Positions 35,328 to 43,715 of a DNA stretch of 64,000 nt are shown here, in pieces. The stretch is taken from positions 4,898,001 through 4,962,000 of the forward strand of contig NZ_CP009279.1 of assembly GCF_000758545.1 (NCBI RefSeq), given 5' to 3'. The notes below the pieces were generated by a model. That model worked only from the letters and a program-made list of their open reading frames with translations. It was not told the DNA's origin and ran no database searches. The DNA is from Paenibacillus sp. FSL H7-0737 (lineage in GTDB: Bacteria > Bacillota > Bacilli > Paenibacillales > Paenibacillaceae). The position numbers and the translations under genes are program-made. Position 1 is the first letter of the stretch. Each line of letters begins with the position of its first letter.

Positions 35328-35383
35328 AAAACGCCTTCAGCGTCCTTTTAAGGACGGTAAGCGTTTATGCGAGAATTATAAGG
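35328..35383 (+). repeat. Two-hairpin palindromic element, copy C (second hairpin missing)
   Basis: AAAACGCCTTCAGCGTCC, TTTAAGGACGGTAAGCG, TTTATGCGAGAATTATAAGG: hairpin 1 and the join are intact but the second hairpin is absent. Same orientation as copy B. Confidence 0.8.
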
Positions 35384-35421
35384 ATAAAGTGAGTGTCTTA
35401 AATCTGATGTCATCATACGTG

Positions 35422-35460
35422 AAAGCCCCCGTCATCTGCAATAGATTACGGGGGCTTTTG
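35422..35460 (-). terminator. Terminator after uppP
   Basis: AAAGCCCCCGTNATCT / AGATTACGGGGGCTTT hairpin with T-rich flank, about 25 nt beyond the uppP stop. Confidence 0.9.
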
Positions 35461-35484
35461 TTATATCGATTCCTTATAACGGAT

Positions 35485-36345
35485 TTAGAAAAACACGAAA
35501 TATACTACTGCAGCAAGTACTATGCGATATATAGCAAATGGTAAAAGCTTAATCCGGTTGATCAATTTCAAGAAGAAACGCATCGATAATAGTGCAAATA
35601 CAAAGGCACTGATAAAGCCTGCAATGAAGAACGGCAGGGCATCGATGGTGAAATATTGCCAGTTCTTCATCAGTGAGAGTAAACTGGCGCCTGCCATGAT
35701 TGGAACAGCCATAATAAACGTGAAATCAGCAGCAGCGCGATGACTCATACCCAGAAGAACACCACCAGAAATCGTCGACCCGGAACGGGAAAATCCCGGC
35801 CACAAGGAGAAGCACTGGACCAGACCAACACCTAGCGCCTGCTTATATGTAATCTGATCGACACTCTCCGTTTGAATCTTCTTTGGTCCGAATAGATCCG
35901 CAATAATCATTAATACAGCACCGACTACTAGACCGATTAACACGGTGGATGTAGAGAATAAATGCTCGTCAATATAATCATTAAACAGAACCCCCAGCAC
36001 GCCTGCTGGCACTAAACCTACAAGCACCTGTGTAAGCTTCAGGTGGCCGCCTTTTTCAAGCTGTGGTTGTTGCTCGGTTACAGGATCCAACTGCTTGCGG
36101 CTGAAGCGCTTTAAGCCCAGCAATTCAATGAACCTATTTCTAAAAATAACTACAACTGCTAATATTGACCCCAGCTGTATAACCACTTTGAACGTATTGG
36201 CCGTATATTGCCCAAATAACTCTGTCGATTTTAACCACATATCATCAACAATAATCATATGACCTGTGGAGGATACCGGAGCAAATTCAGTCAATCCTTC
36301 AACAATTCCCAAAATAATAGCTTTAATAATCGTTAATAGCTCCAT
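35485..36345 (-). CDS. uppP: Undecaprenyl-diphosphatase
   Basis: Dephosphorylates undecaprenyl diphosphate so the lipid carrier can be reused in wall synthesis; overproduction gives bacitracin resistance. The 286-residue polytopic protein has both signature motifs: EGLTEFAPVSSTGHM (16-30) and PGFSRSGSTISGG (near 180). The start ATG follows GGAGG. Its upstream neighbours on the same strand are a DedA protein (49-bp gap) and a BceAB transporter, so the stretch is dedicated to the lipid II cycle and peptide-antibiotic defence. Confidence 0.96.
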   Translation of the reverse strand: MELLTIIKAIILGIVEGLTEFAPVSSTGHMIIVDDMWLKSTELFGQYTANTFKVVIQLGSILAVVVIFRNRFIELLGLKRFSRKQLDPVTEQQPQLEKGGHLKLTQVLVGLVPAGVLGVLFNDYIDEHLFSTSTVLIGLVVGAVLMIIADLFGPKKIQTESVDQITYKQALGVGLVQCFSLWPGFSRSGSTISGGVLLGMSHRAAADFTFIMAVPIMAGASLLSLMKNWQYFTIDALPFFIAGFISAFVFALLSMRFFLKLINRIKLLPFAIYRIVLAAVVYFVFF

Positions 36346-36394
36346 TTGTTCTCCTCCTTTTAATCATAACTTTTATCTATAAGTCCTTCTCGGC

Positions 36395-37018
36395 TCAACC
36401 TTCGGTGTTCATTTTCCGGCTGCGCTTGCGGAAGAACAAATACCCAAGGATCACTACTCCACCTGCAAGAAGCACGTACACTACGTTGGAGTACATATCC
36501 ATATACATGGCGATGTCTTCCCACGACTCACCCAATGCCGCACCAATAAGCACCAGCAATAGGTTCCATCCCAGCGTACCAATCGTTGTGAAGATCATAA
36601 ACACTCCAAATTTCATGCCCGACATCCCTGCAGGGATCGAAATCAAACTACGCACTAGTGGAACCATCCGACAAAATAATACGGTCCAATAGCCATATTT
36701 GTCAAACCAAGCGTCAGCCTTGTGGATGTCCTTTTTGCTAATCCGGAGTAGGCCGCCCCAGCGTTCAACGATCTTTTCCAAGCGATTTACATCCAACAAA
36801 CGACCGATATAATAGAGAATTACTGCACCCAGCAGTGAGCCAAGCGTAGCAGCAATAATTACACCAGGAATGGTCAAATTCGTTGTGGTTGTCATGAATC
36901 CGCCAAAAGGAAGGATCACTTCGGAAGGAATCGGTGGAAATATATTTTCAAAAGCGAGCATCAGGAAAATACCAAAGTAACCAAACTGCTCCATAAAATC
37001 TGTAATCCATGCTTGCAT
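36395..37018 (-). CDS. DedA-family membrane protein
   Basis: A 207-residue integral membrane protein. FENIFPPIPSEVILPFGGF (23-41) and FCRMVPLVRSLISIPAGMSGM (about 110-130) are the DedA signatures, including the Glu and Arg residues important for function. Some DedA proteins (UptA type) flip undecaprenyl phosphate back across the membrane. That role is an inference here, but it is strengthened by uppP immediately downstream. It lies 17 bp after bceB and is probably co-transcribed. Confidence 0.92.
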   Translation of the reverse strand: MQAWITDFMEQFGYFGIFLMLAFENIFPPIPSEVILPFGGFMTTTTNLTIPGVIIAATLGSLLGAVILYYIGRLLDVNRLEKIVERWGGLLRISKKDIHKADAWFDKYGYWTVLFCRMVPLVRSLISIPAGMSGMKFGVFMIFTTIGTLGWNLLLVLIGAALGESWEDIAMYMDMYSNVVYVLLAGGVVILGYLFFRKRSRKMNTEG

Positions 37019-37035
37019 TTCGTAACCCCCATTAT

Positions 37036-38985
37036 TCAGATCAAGTTCTTCTTCAAGTTGCGTAAATAACGGCTGCGAATAAAAAAGAAGTAAAGTCCCT
37101 GGACAGCCAAATATCCCAATAACACCGCCCCGGTCTCCACAGCAATAGATAAGTAAAACAACCGCTGAAGCGCAATAAAGGCAAACACACTATGCAAAAT
37201 GGCTACCCCAACCGGAACAAAAAACAACAACGACAATTGTATCGTTACAATTCGGTTTAGCTCTTGATCTGTAAGTCCCATTTTGGACAATGTAGAATAT
37301 TGATGACGATCATGATCTAGATCTGTATACAGCCGGAAGTAAAGGAAGCTGCCTGCTGCAATGAAAAAGACAGTACCCACCAGTAAAGAAGCGAATAGCA
37401 TCGTGTTGTACAATGTTCTTTGTATTTCAAACAGCGTGCCGCTAACAACAATCGCGTATGGCGAGTTACTTTCATAGGACCGTTTCCCTTTATGAGCAAG
37501 ATCCGCCGCTATACCTACTGTTCGCGGGAAGTCATCCATGTAAAATCCTGTATACAAATCGGTCTGTACGGGATGAATAGCCTTGTAAAGCTCATCGCTA
37601 ATCACAACACCACTGAAATCTCCCCCATCCCTTCCATCCAGCTCCGGCAATAGATATTCAGCAATCGGAACATTTTGGGTATAACCCATTTCTCGAATGG
37701 ACAGACCTTGCTTCAAGGTATATACCGGCTTTACTCTACCCGCTTGCAGACTTCGGTCTCGTTGCGAACCGATCATCACCAGTCCTTCATCTCCACTTAG
37801 AGGCTGCTCATCCGTCGTAAACCCTGCACGAAGCAGAGCAAGCTTATAATCACTGTAAGCAATCAAGGGAAGCCTTAACGTGCGATCTGGCCCGGTCTGA
37901 GATTCCACCTCTGCGTATTTAATCGGAATACTAAGTGTCTCATAGGGTAAACCGAGCGTTGTAAGCTCTTCCTGAATTTCGTCCAAATGCTGATCAAAAG
38001 GATCCTGCAATTGATTGCCTTTGGCTACATAACCAACTGCTGCGGGATAGTCCAATTTCAACTCTCTGGAAAGCGTATGGATCGATGCGAATACTCCAAC
38101 TGAAGTAAAAGATACTGCGGAAACAATCGTCACCATAAAGAACATTCGGGCATTCTCTTTCCAGCGGTAAGACAAGCCCGATAAAGTAATGATATTCGTG
38201 TGGTTCCAATACAGGCGCCGGATCGTCTTAAGTAGTTTAACAGTGTAAATACTGAGCTGAGTATAAAAGAGATAGGTACCCGCAACCGTAATTATAACGA
38301 CCGGGAACATCACCTTTTCAACCGAAGCCGCTTGTGCTGTAGCTGCCATAAAATAGCCCGTCAACAGCAATAAAGCAGACAGTAAAGATAACACCAAGGA
38401 AACTTTAGGTTCCTCTTCTGCTTTTCGTTCTCCCTGAAACAGCCGCATCAGTGATTCATTCCCAATAAAGAAGAACGTGCTTAGCGAGATTAGAATAAAT
38501 AACAGCGCAAAGCTACATATCGTTAGTACAAGCGCCTGCCATGGAAGATGAAACGTTAAAAGAGGTATCCCTAGAAAAGTAGATCCGATCATCAAAAACA
38601 ACTTACCTAGAATTAACCCAAGTAAAGTACCTGTCAGGATGGCAGAGGTGCCGATCATCATATTTTCCAAAAATACCATCATGTTCAGCTGTCGCTTCGT
38701 CATTCCATGCATCAATAAAATCCCAAACTCCATCTTACGTGACTGCAGGAACGATCCGACCGATACAAGAACGAACAAGGAGCAAAACACATAAATAATG
38801 GCTTCTGCCGCCATCATTGTATGAGCAGCTGTACTATAAACCAAGCTCTTAGAAATATCCGGATGGTAAATAAACAATGCGCACACAAAAAAGATCATCA
38901 CTGAAAAAGCACTGACGACAAAATAAGCCGCATATTTACGCTTGTTACGTGTAACATTCCTATAAGCGAATTGCCGAAAGGTCAT
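37036..38985 (-). CDS. bceB: BceB-type ABC transporter permease
   Basis: A 649-residue FtsX-fold permease of a peptide-detoxification ABC transporter. About ten membrane helices are visible, with the diagnostic large extracellular domain (about residues 310-510) between helices seven and eight. The start (MTFRQFAYRNVTRNKRKYAAYF) is at 38985 after GGGGGA and overlaps the ATPase gene by 26 bp. BceAB transporters both remove bacitracin-like peptides from lipid II intermediates and signal to BceS. The peptide recognised cannot be told from sequence. Confidence 0.92.
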   Translation of the reverse strand: MTFRQFAYRNVTRNKRKYAAYFVVSAFSVMIFFVCALFIYHPDISKSLVYSTAAHTMMAAEAIIYVFCSLFVLVSVGSFLQSRKMEFGILLMHGMTKRQLNMMVFLENMMIGTSAILTGTLLGLILGKLFLMIGSTFLGIPLLTFHLPWQALVLTICSFALLFILISLSTFFFIGNESLMRLFQGERKAEEEPKVSLVLSLLSALLLLTGYFMAATAQAASVEKVMFPVVIITVAGTYLFYTQLSIYTVKLLKTIRRLYWNHTNIITLSGLSYRWKENARMFFMVTIVSAVSFTSVGVFASIHTLSRELKLDYPAAVGYVAKGNQLQDPFDQHLDEIQEELTTLGLPYETLSIPIKYAEVESQTGPDRTLRLPLIAYSDYKLALLRAGFTTDEQPLSGDEGLVMIGSQRDRSLQAGRVKPVYTLKQGLSIREMGYTQNVPIAEYLLPELDGRDGGDFSGVVISDELYKAIHPVQTDLYTGFYMDDFPRTVGIAADLAHKGKRSYESNSPYAIVVSGTLFEIQRTLYNTMLFASLLVGTVFFIAAGSFLYFRLYTDLDHDRHQYSTLSKMGLTDQELNRIVTIQLSLLFFVPVGVAILHSVFAFIALQRLFYLSIAVETGAVLLGYLAVQGLYFFFIRSRYLRNLKKNLI

Positions 38986-39730
38986 GGCTAGTTCCCCCAA
39001 GCAGAGACAACATATCAATGATACTTTGGAAGAATGCGCCTCTGCTGCTCCCCCTGTACATTTCACTATAGAAACGTCCGTCTTTAATAAAGATGACTCG
39101 GTTACAAAAGCTCGCGGCCACTGCGTCATGTGTGACCATCAGCACGGTTGCCCCTTCTTCCTGATTCACCTCTGTCAGCATATTCATGACTTCACCTGAA
39201 GCTTTGGAATCCAGATTCCCTGTAGGCTCATCTGCTAAAATCAATGAAGGACGATGAATCATCGCCCGGGCGATGGCGGTCCGCTGCATCTGTCCACCCG
39301 AAATCTCGTATGTCCGTTTTTGCAGCAAATGCTCAATGTCCAGCATACTTGCTACTTCTTTCAGTCTGCTCTCCATTTCCGGTACACGGACACCAGCAAG
39401 CGTGAGAGGCAGCACAATATTCTCCTCTACAGTGAGCGTATCCAGCAGATTGAAATGCTGAAAGACGAAACCAAGCTCATGGCGGCGAAAGAGTGCCTTT
39501 TCTTGTCTGCTAAGCAAATTGGGATCTCGGCCGTTGATCAGAATCTGACCGGAGGTCGGCTGGTCGATGGTGGCGATCGTGTTGAGCAGTGTTGTTTTTC
39601 CACTCCCCGAAGGTCCCATAATGCCAACAAACTCCCCTTTTTCAACAGAAAAACGGATATGATTCAATGCCTGAGTGGACACTTTACCCTCATATATTTT
39701 TGATAAATTATGAACATCTAGAATGGGCAA
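38960..39730 (-). CDS. bceA: BceA-type ABC transporter ATPase
   Basis: A 256-residue ATPase with Walker A GPSGSGKTT, Q-loop FVFQHFNLLDTLTVEEN, signature SGGQMQRTAIARA, Walker B LILADEPTGNLDS and switch His in MVTHD. The C-terminal tail (after about 225) is slightly longer than usual. It pairs with the overlapping bceB gene. Upstream lies bceS (85-bp gap), so the module reads bceR-bceS-bceA-bceB. Confidence 0.95.
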   Translation of the reverse strand: MPILDVHNLSKIYEGKVSTQALNHIRFSVEKGEFVGIMGPSGSGKTTLLNTIATIDQPTSGQILINGRDPNLLSRQEKALFRRHELGFVFQHFNLLDTLTVEENIVLPLTLAGVRVPEMESRLKEVASMLDIEHLLQKRTYEISGGQMQRTAIARAMIHRPSLILADEPTGNLDSKASGEVMNMLTEVNQEEGATVLMVTHDAVAASFCNRVIFIKDGRFYSEMYRGSSRGAFFQSIIDMLSLLGGTSHDLSAIRL

Positions 39731-39815
39731 GTGTTACCTCTCCTTCTTTCGACTGGATTGCCTTCATTATACAAAGTGTATACACAGGCTGCCATTTCTC
39801 TAACTTACAATGACC

Positions 39816-40814
39816 TTACATTTTTGTAAGGTAGGACTCCCTAAACACTATCCGCACGGTCGTGCCCTTACCTTCTTCTGAGCAAATGCTCACCTCGTGA
39901 CCAAGTTTTCCGCAGATCTGTTTCACAAGATATAGACCCATCCCCGTGGATTCTTGAAAGGTTCGTCCATTCACACCTGTAAAATAAGGATCAAACACAC
40001 GCGGCAGATCACCTGCTGGAATGCCAACCCCTTCATCTCGTATCTCCAGTACTGCTCTCTTTTCTTCTTGTATGTACCCATGGAAATATACATGTTTGCC
40101 GACTTCCGTCGTATACCGTATTGCATTCGTAATAATTTGCGTAAGCACAAAACTTAGCCATTTCTCATCTGTGGTTACGGCGATTCGTTCATCTATTTTA
40201 ATAGTAGGAAATATACGGTTACGTATGAACAGACGCTTCTGCTCTGAGGTCACGCTACGTACGAGGGTTTCCAAATCCAAACGTTCCACGTAAAAATCAT
40301 GCTCAAAAGTATCTAGCCGAGCCGTATAAAGTACAGTGTCCAGTCCTTTTTTCAGACGGTCCAGTTCATCACCTATCGCCGTAAAAGGCGGTCCGTCTTT
40401 ATCTTGAATCATCAAATGGATGACAGACAATGGCGTCTTCATCCCATGCACCCACTGATTAATAAAGTGAATATGTTCCTCCAGCTTGTGGCGGTAGCTG
40501 TGTAAATCATTTTTGTAGAGGCGGAATTGTGACCCTAGTAGTCCTCGTAAACTCACGGCAAGCGGAGAATCCTGTGATGGACCGCCAGCTTCATCTAGAG
40601 AGGTGGGTACAGTCTCCAGTCGTTCATAGAACGTACGATTGCTGATATACCGATAAGCGAGGTAGCCAAGCAGCAGACAAGTGCTGAGAAGAGCAGCGTA
40701 CAGACTAACACTCACCCCACTGCCCCCATCCAGCCGATATACTAGTGTGATCAAGATGAGCTGTGCTAGATAGACAACAATTAAAGGGATCTGCTCCCTT
40801 AAAAATAGCTTCAA
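39816..40814 (-). CDS. bceS: BceS-type intramembrane-sensing histidine kinase
   Basis: A 332-residue kinase with two N-terminal membrane helices (about 8-28 and 33-53) and almost no extracellular loop, the mark of Bce-type kinases that read transporter activity. The phosphoacceptor region is HFINQWVHGMKTPLSVIHL, followed by the N box ITNAIRYTT and the G boxes RDEGVGIPAGDLP and GMGLYLVKQICG. It overlaps bceR by 4 bp. Confidence 0.94.
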   Translation of the reverse strand: MKLFLREQIPLIVVYLAQLILITLVYRLDGGSGVSVSLYAALLSTCLLLGYLAYRYISNRTFYERLETVPTSLDEAGGPSQDSPLAVSLRGLLGSQFRLYKNDLHSYRHKLEEHIHFINQWVHGMKTPLSVIHLMIQDKDGPPFTAIGDELDRLKKGLDTVLYTARLDTFEHDFYVERLDLETLVRSVTSEQKRLFIRNRIFPTIKIDERIAVTTDEKWLSFVLTQIITNAIRYTTEVGKHVYFHGYIQEEKRAVLEIRDEGVGIPAGDLPRVFDPYFTGVNGRTFQESTGMGLYLVKQICGKLGHEVSICSEEGKGTTVRIVFRESYLTKM

Positions 40815-41512
40815 TCCTCATCCCCCCAATTCGGAATCAAGCGGTAGCCTTGACCTCGAACGGTTTGTAGACCGTCCGTAATCTCAAGAGCGGCAAGCTT
40901 TTTACGTACACGGGTGACATAGACATTAAGCGTATTCTCATCCACAAAGGCTTGATCATCCCAGATTTTTTCGAGCAGTCTGTCGCGGGTAACGATAGTT
41001 CCCGACTTTTGCATCAGCTCATCTAGTATCTTGGCTTCCGTGTGACTTAAATCCACTTTGGCTTCTCCTCGGGTAAGGACTAGTCGCTCCACATCCAGTG
41101 CCATTCCGGCAACGGTTAGGGTACGCTCATTGTTGCTTCCCGCATAGGTACCGTAGGCGCGTCGCAGCTGGCTTTTGATTTTGGCCATCGCAATTTCGTA
41201 ATCAAAGGGCTTCGTAATATAATCGTCGGCTCCGTTCTCCAACGCCATCACCTGATCCATTTTGCCATCGCGGGCAGATATAAAAAGGATAGGGCAGGTG
41301 GAAATCCCACGAATCTGGCGGCACCAATAATACCCATCGTATTTTGGCAAATTAACATCTAAAAGAACCAGGTGCGGAGCGAACATTTCAAACTGAGTAC
41401 GAACACGCTCGAAATCATTCACAGCCTGTGTTTCATATCCAAACTTATGTAAATAATCCTGCAGCAGAGCCACCAGTCCACGGTCATCTTCTATAATAAA
41501 TATTTTGAACAT
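40811..41512 (-). CDS. bceR: BceR-type response regulator (OmpR family)
   Basis: A 233-residue regulator. The receiver (1-115) has FIIEDDRG, the phosphoacceptor Asp in LVLLDVNLPKYDGYYW and Lys in DYITKPFDY. The C-terminal OmpR winged helix has LSHTEAKILDELMQKSG and NTLNVYVTRVRKKL. It is the first gene of the bceRS pair and likely activates bceAB when a peptide antibiotic is present. A MITE-like element begins 37 bp upstream of the start codon, close to where its promoter should be. Confidence 0.95.
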   Translation of the reverse strand: MFKIFIIEDDRGLVALLQDYLHKFGYETQAVNDFERVRTQFEMFAPHLVLLDVNLPKYDGYYWCRQIRGISTCPILFISARDGKMDQVMALENGADDYITKPFDYEIAMAKIKSQLRRAYGTYAGSNNERTLTVAGMALDVERLVLTRGEAKVDLSHTEAKILDELMQKSGTIVTRDRLLEKIWDDQAFVDENTLNVYVTRVRKKLAALEITDGLQTVRGQGYRLIPNWGDED

Positions 41513-41549
41513 ATCATGCCTCCGGTCACAGCCTTAACATTATAGTACG

Positions 41550-41718
41550 TGTTCAAAAAGTACGGTTTTCAGCACCGAGAAGATTGGATGAAGGTAGAAA
41601 CTGAGGAGCGGAGCGTAGTGGAAGCTACGTGAGCACCGGAAGTTTCGCCTGAATTCAATATTCGATGTCGAATAATCTTCTTGGAATACTTCGTGATCAA
41701 AAGCGGACTTTTTGAACA
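41550..41718. mobile_element. MITE-like element with 20-bp terminal inverted repeats
   Basis: The ends TGTTCAAAAAGTACGGTTTT (41550-41569) and the reverse complement of TGTTCAAAAAGTCCGCTTTT (41699-41718) match at 18 of 20 positions. The 169-bp interior has no gene. I recall similar elements from Paenibacillus genomes. Target-site duplication is not clear. Confidence 0.75.
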
Positions 41719-41790
41719 ACCTCTTATAAGGGCTTTGCCAAATAATATATACATCGCGGACAGGGTTAGTCAAATTGTTAAGGGGATTGA

Positions 41791-41872
41791 GCGATAGATC
41801 ATCAGCGTAAAGCTAGGCAGATCGTCATGCCTAATGCGAGGCAGATCGCCAAGCGTAACGTGAGGCAGATAT
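41791..41872. repeat. 24-bp imperfect tandem repeat
   Basis: AGGCAGATCG-type units start at 41815, 41839 and 41863, with a more degenerate one at 41791. About 3.5 copies. Confidence 0.75.
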
Positions 41873-41910
41873 ATAATGGTTATGAATTAAACTATCCCAA
41901 GCCCAACCTC

Positions 41911-41955
41911 TAAAAAAAGACCCGTGAATGAGCATAATCATTCACGGGTCTCACT
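41911..41955 (-). terminator. Isolated strong terminator hairpin
   Basis: AGACCCGTGAATGA / TCATTCACGGGTCT with seven T residues on the minus strand. The nearest minus-strand gene (42438) ends 480 bp away, across the 51-bp repeat array, so it may stop read-through from that gene. Confidence 0.8.
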
Positions 41956-42088
41956 ATATAGTTAGTTGCAGATACAGTAGCGGTGAACATCACAGAGTCG
42001 ATAATACAAACGTCGAATGGTGATATCACATCGAACATAAGTAACCAATGTTTTGCTGAAGCAATTAGAATTGGATCCAGCTATTTCT

Positions 42089-42375
42089 ACGGGATTTATA
42101 CCGTTTTTTTGGCTGGATTCGCTCAATCCGTGCAAATCAAGGGTATTTTTACCCTTCTTTCACTCCATTTGGGCTAATTCCCAGAAATCTAGGGCATTTT
42201 TACCCCTCTTTCGCCCCATTTGGGCCAATTCCCAGAAATCTAGGGTATTTTTGCCCCTCTTTCGCCCCATTTGGGCCAATTCCCACAAATCCAGGGCATT
42301 TTTGCCCCTCTTTCGCTCTATTCGGGCCAACACGCACAAGACAAGGGTACTTCTGCCCTTGTCTCCCCCTAATAA
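42089..42375. repeat. 51-bp tandem repeat array 2
   Basis: Units start at 42140, 42191, 42242, 42293 and 42344, exactly 51 bp apart, with a degenerate sixth at 42089. Each has AGGGCATTTTTACCC (a palindrome), CTCTTTCGCCCCAT and TTGGGCCAATTCCC. Both strands keep open frames because the period is 17 codons, but no ribosome site supports a gene. It shares its core with array 1. Confidence 0.92.
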
Positions 42376-42437
42376 GCCCACTCGCTAAAACCGCTCATTC
42401 TCTGCCTCGAAAGTTCTACCCTCAACCTCGCCCAAGC

Positions 42438-43232
42438 CTATCTGCCATCCAGCAGATTGCCGAGTCCCCCAAGTACGCTGCCTTCTTCTTTGCGTCCGCT
42501 GTTACCAGCTGCGGACAGAATGCGGTCAGCCATACGGCTGAATGGCAGTGACTGCACCCACACCTTACCGGGTCCGCGCAGTGTGGCGAAGAACAGGCCC
42601 TCTCCGCCGAATAGCGCGGTTTTGACACCTTTTACAAACTCAATATTGTAATCCACGGAAGACGTCATAGCGACAAGACAACCTGTGTCCAACTTGAGCG
42701 TCTCTCCCGGCTGCAGTGTGCGTTCCATAACATAGCCGCCAGAGTGTACGAATGCAAGACCGTCGCCCTCCAGCTTTTGCATAATAAAGCCTTCTCCTCC
42801 AAAAAAGCCTGTGCCCAGCTTGCGCTGAAATTCAATACCGATCGAGACGCCCTTCGCCGCACAGAGGAATGAATCCTTTTGACAGATCACTTTTCCAGCA
42901 TATTGCTGAAGATCGAGCGGGATGATTTTCCCTGGATATGGGGCAGCAAAGGTGACACTTTTTCGTCCATAAGAACCGCTGTGTGTGAATACGGTCATGA
43001 ACAAGCTTTCCCCTGTCAACAGACGCTTGCCCGCACCCATCAGCTTACCCATCAGTCCGCTTCCGCGCGTCCCCCCACTACCATCACCAAAGATCGTCTC
43101 CATCGTAATTTCCTGATCCATCATCATGAAGCTTCCAGCTTCGGCAATTACACTCTCTCCTGGGTCAAGCTGCACCTCCACACACTGAATTTCCTCGCCC
43201 ATAATGACATAATCAATCTCGTGAGCACTCAT
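42438..43232 (-). CDS. AIM24/TIGR00266-family protein
   Basis: A 264-residue beta-rich protein of the widespread AIM24 family, function unknown. The typical stretches are VEVQLDPGESVIAEAGSFMMM, GGEGFIMQKLEGDGLAFVHSGG and FGGEGLFFATLRGPGKVWVQSLP. It ends with a flexible Gly-rich tail. The start is the ATG at 43232, 9 nt after GGAGG; the longer open frame upstream has no ribosome site. Monocistronic, with the 51-bp array downstream and a gene remnant upstream. Confidence 0.9.
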   Translation of the reverse strand: MSAHEIDYVIMGEEIQCVEVQLDPGESVIAEAGSFMMMDQEITMETIFGDGSGGTRGSGLMGKLMGAGKRLLTGESLFMTVFTHSGSYGRKSVTFAAPYPGKIIPLDLQQYAGKVICQKDSFLCAAKGVSIGIEFQRKLGTGFFGGEGFIMQKLEGDGLAFVHSGGYVMERTLQPGETLKLDTGCLVAMTSSVDYNIEFVKGVKTALFGGEGLFFATLRGPGKVWVQSLPFSRMADRILSAAGNSGRKEEGSVLGGLGNLLDGR

Positions 43233-43357
43233 CCCGCAGTTCCTCCTTATTATTAAAGTCACCATGTGACTCTTCGAATGAAAATTAATACGCGCGTTGT
43301 GATTCACGGTTTCGCCAATCATAACTATCCATGTTATTCGCCTATATCCAGCAAAAA

Positions 43358-43546
43358 AAGTCAACCAACATTCTGGCTGACCTTAATCGTAGTATCCCCG
43401 AAAAATGCAGGTTATCCCAGCCGACAAAACGACTACATCCAACAGGATGAATACAGTACCTACTTTGACTCCTACATCCACTGATCAGCAGCGACAAAAT
43501 ACCGTCTTATCCACTCGCGCCGCCACTTCGCAGACTAATCCCCCAT
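43358..43546 (-). pseudogene. Degraded duplicate of the YitT gene 3' region
   Basis: The terminator and tail (GTCAACCA...TTCTGGCTGACCTTAA, AGTATCCCCGAAA) match 44800-44845, then jump to a segment (GACTACATCCAACAGGATGA onward, ATCAGCAGCGACAAAAT) matching 45046-45160. About 200 bp of the original is missing in between and the frame is broken. The copies flank trhO. Confidence 0.8.
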
Positions 43547-43715
43547 AGGTATGATGATTCAGACATATTCATTGCGCTGTTTTTCTTACTAATATCCAAG
43601 TTTCAACCATTACCCAATCAAGAGTATCTTTTTCAAGTCTTGATAATATGTTACAATACTTTTTATACTTAAACGTTTATTTAGTAGTCTAATTCTAATG
43701 ATAAAGGTGAAAAGA

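Noticed and set aside
41540..41773. Small ORF over the MITE-like element
   Set aside because: It is entirely element sequence and has no ribosome site.
42089..42375. CRISPR array
   Set aside because: The whole 51-bp unit is repeated without unique spacers, and no cas genes are in the window.
42053..42388. Open frames on both strands across array 2
   Set aside because: Same reason: periodic DNA keeps several frames open at once, and no start signal is present.
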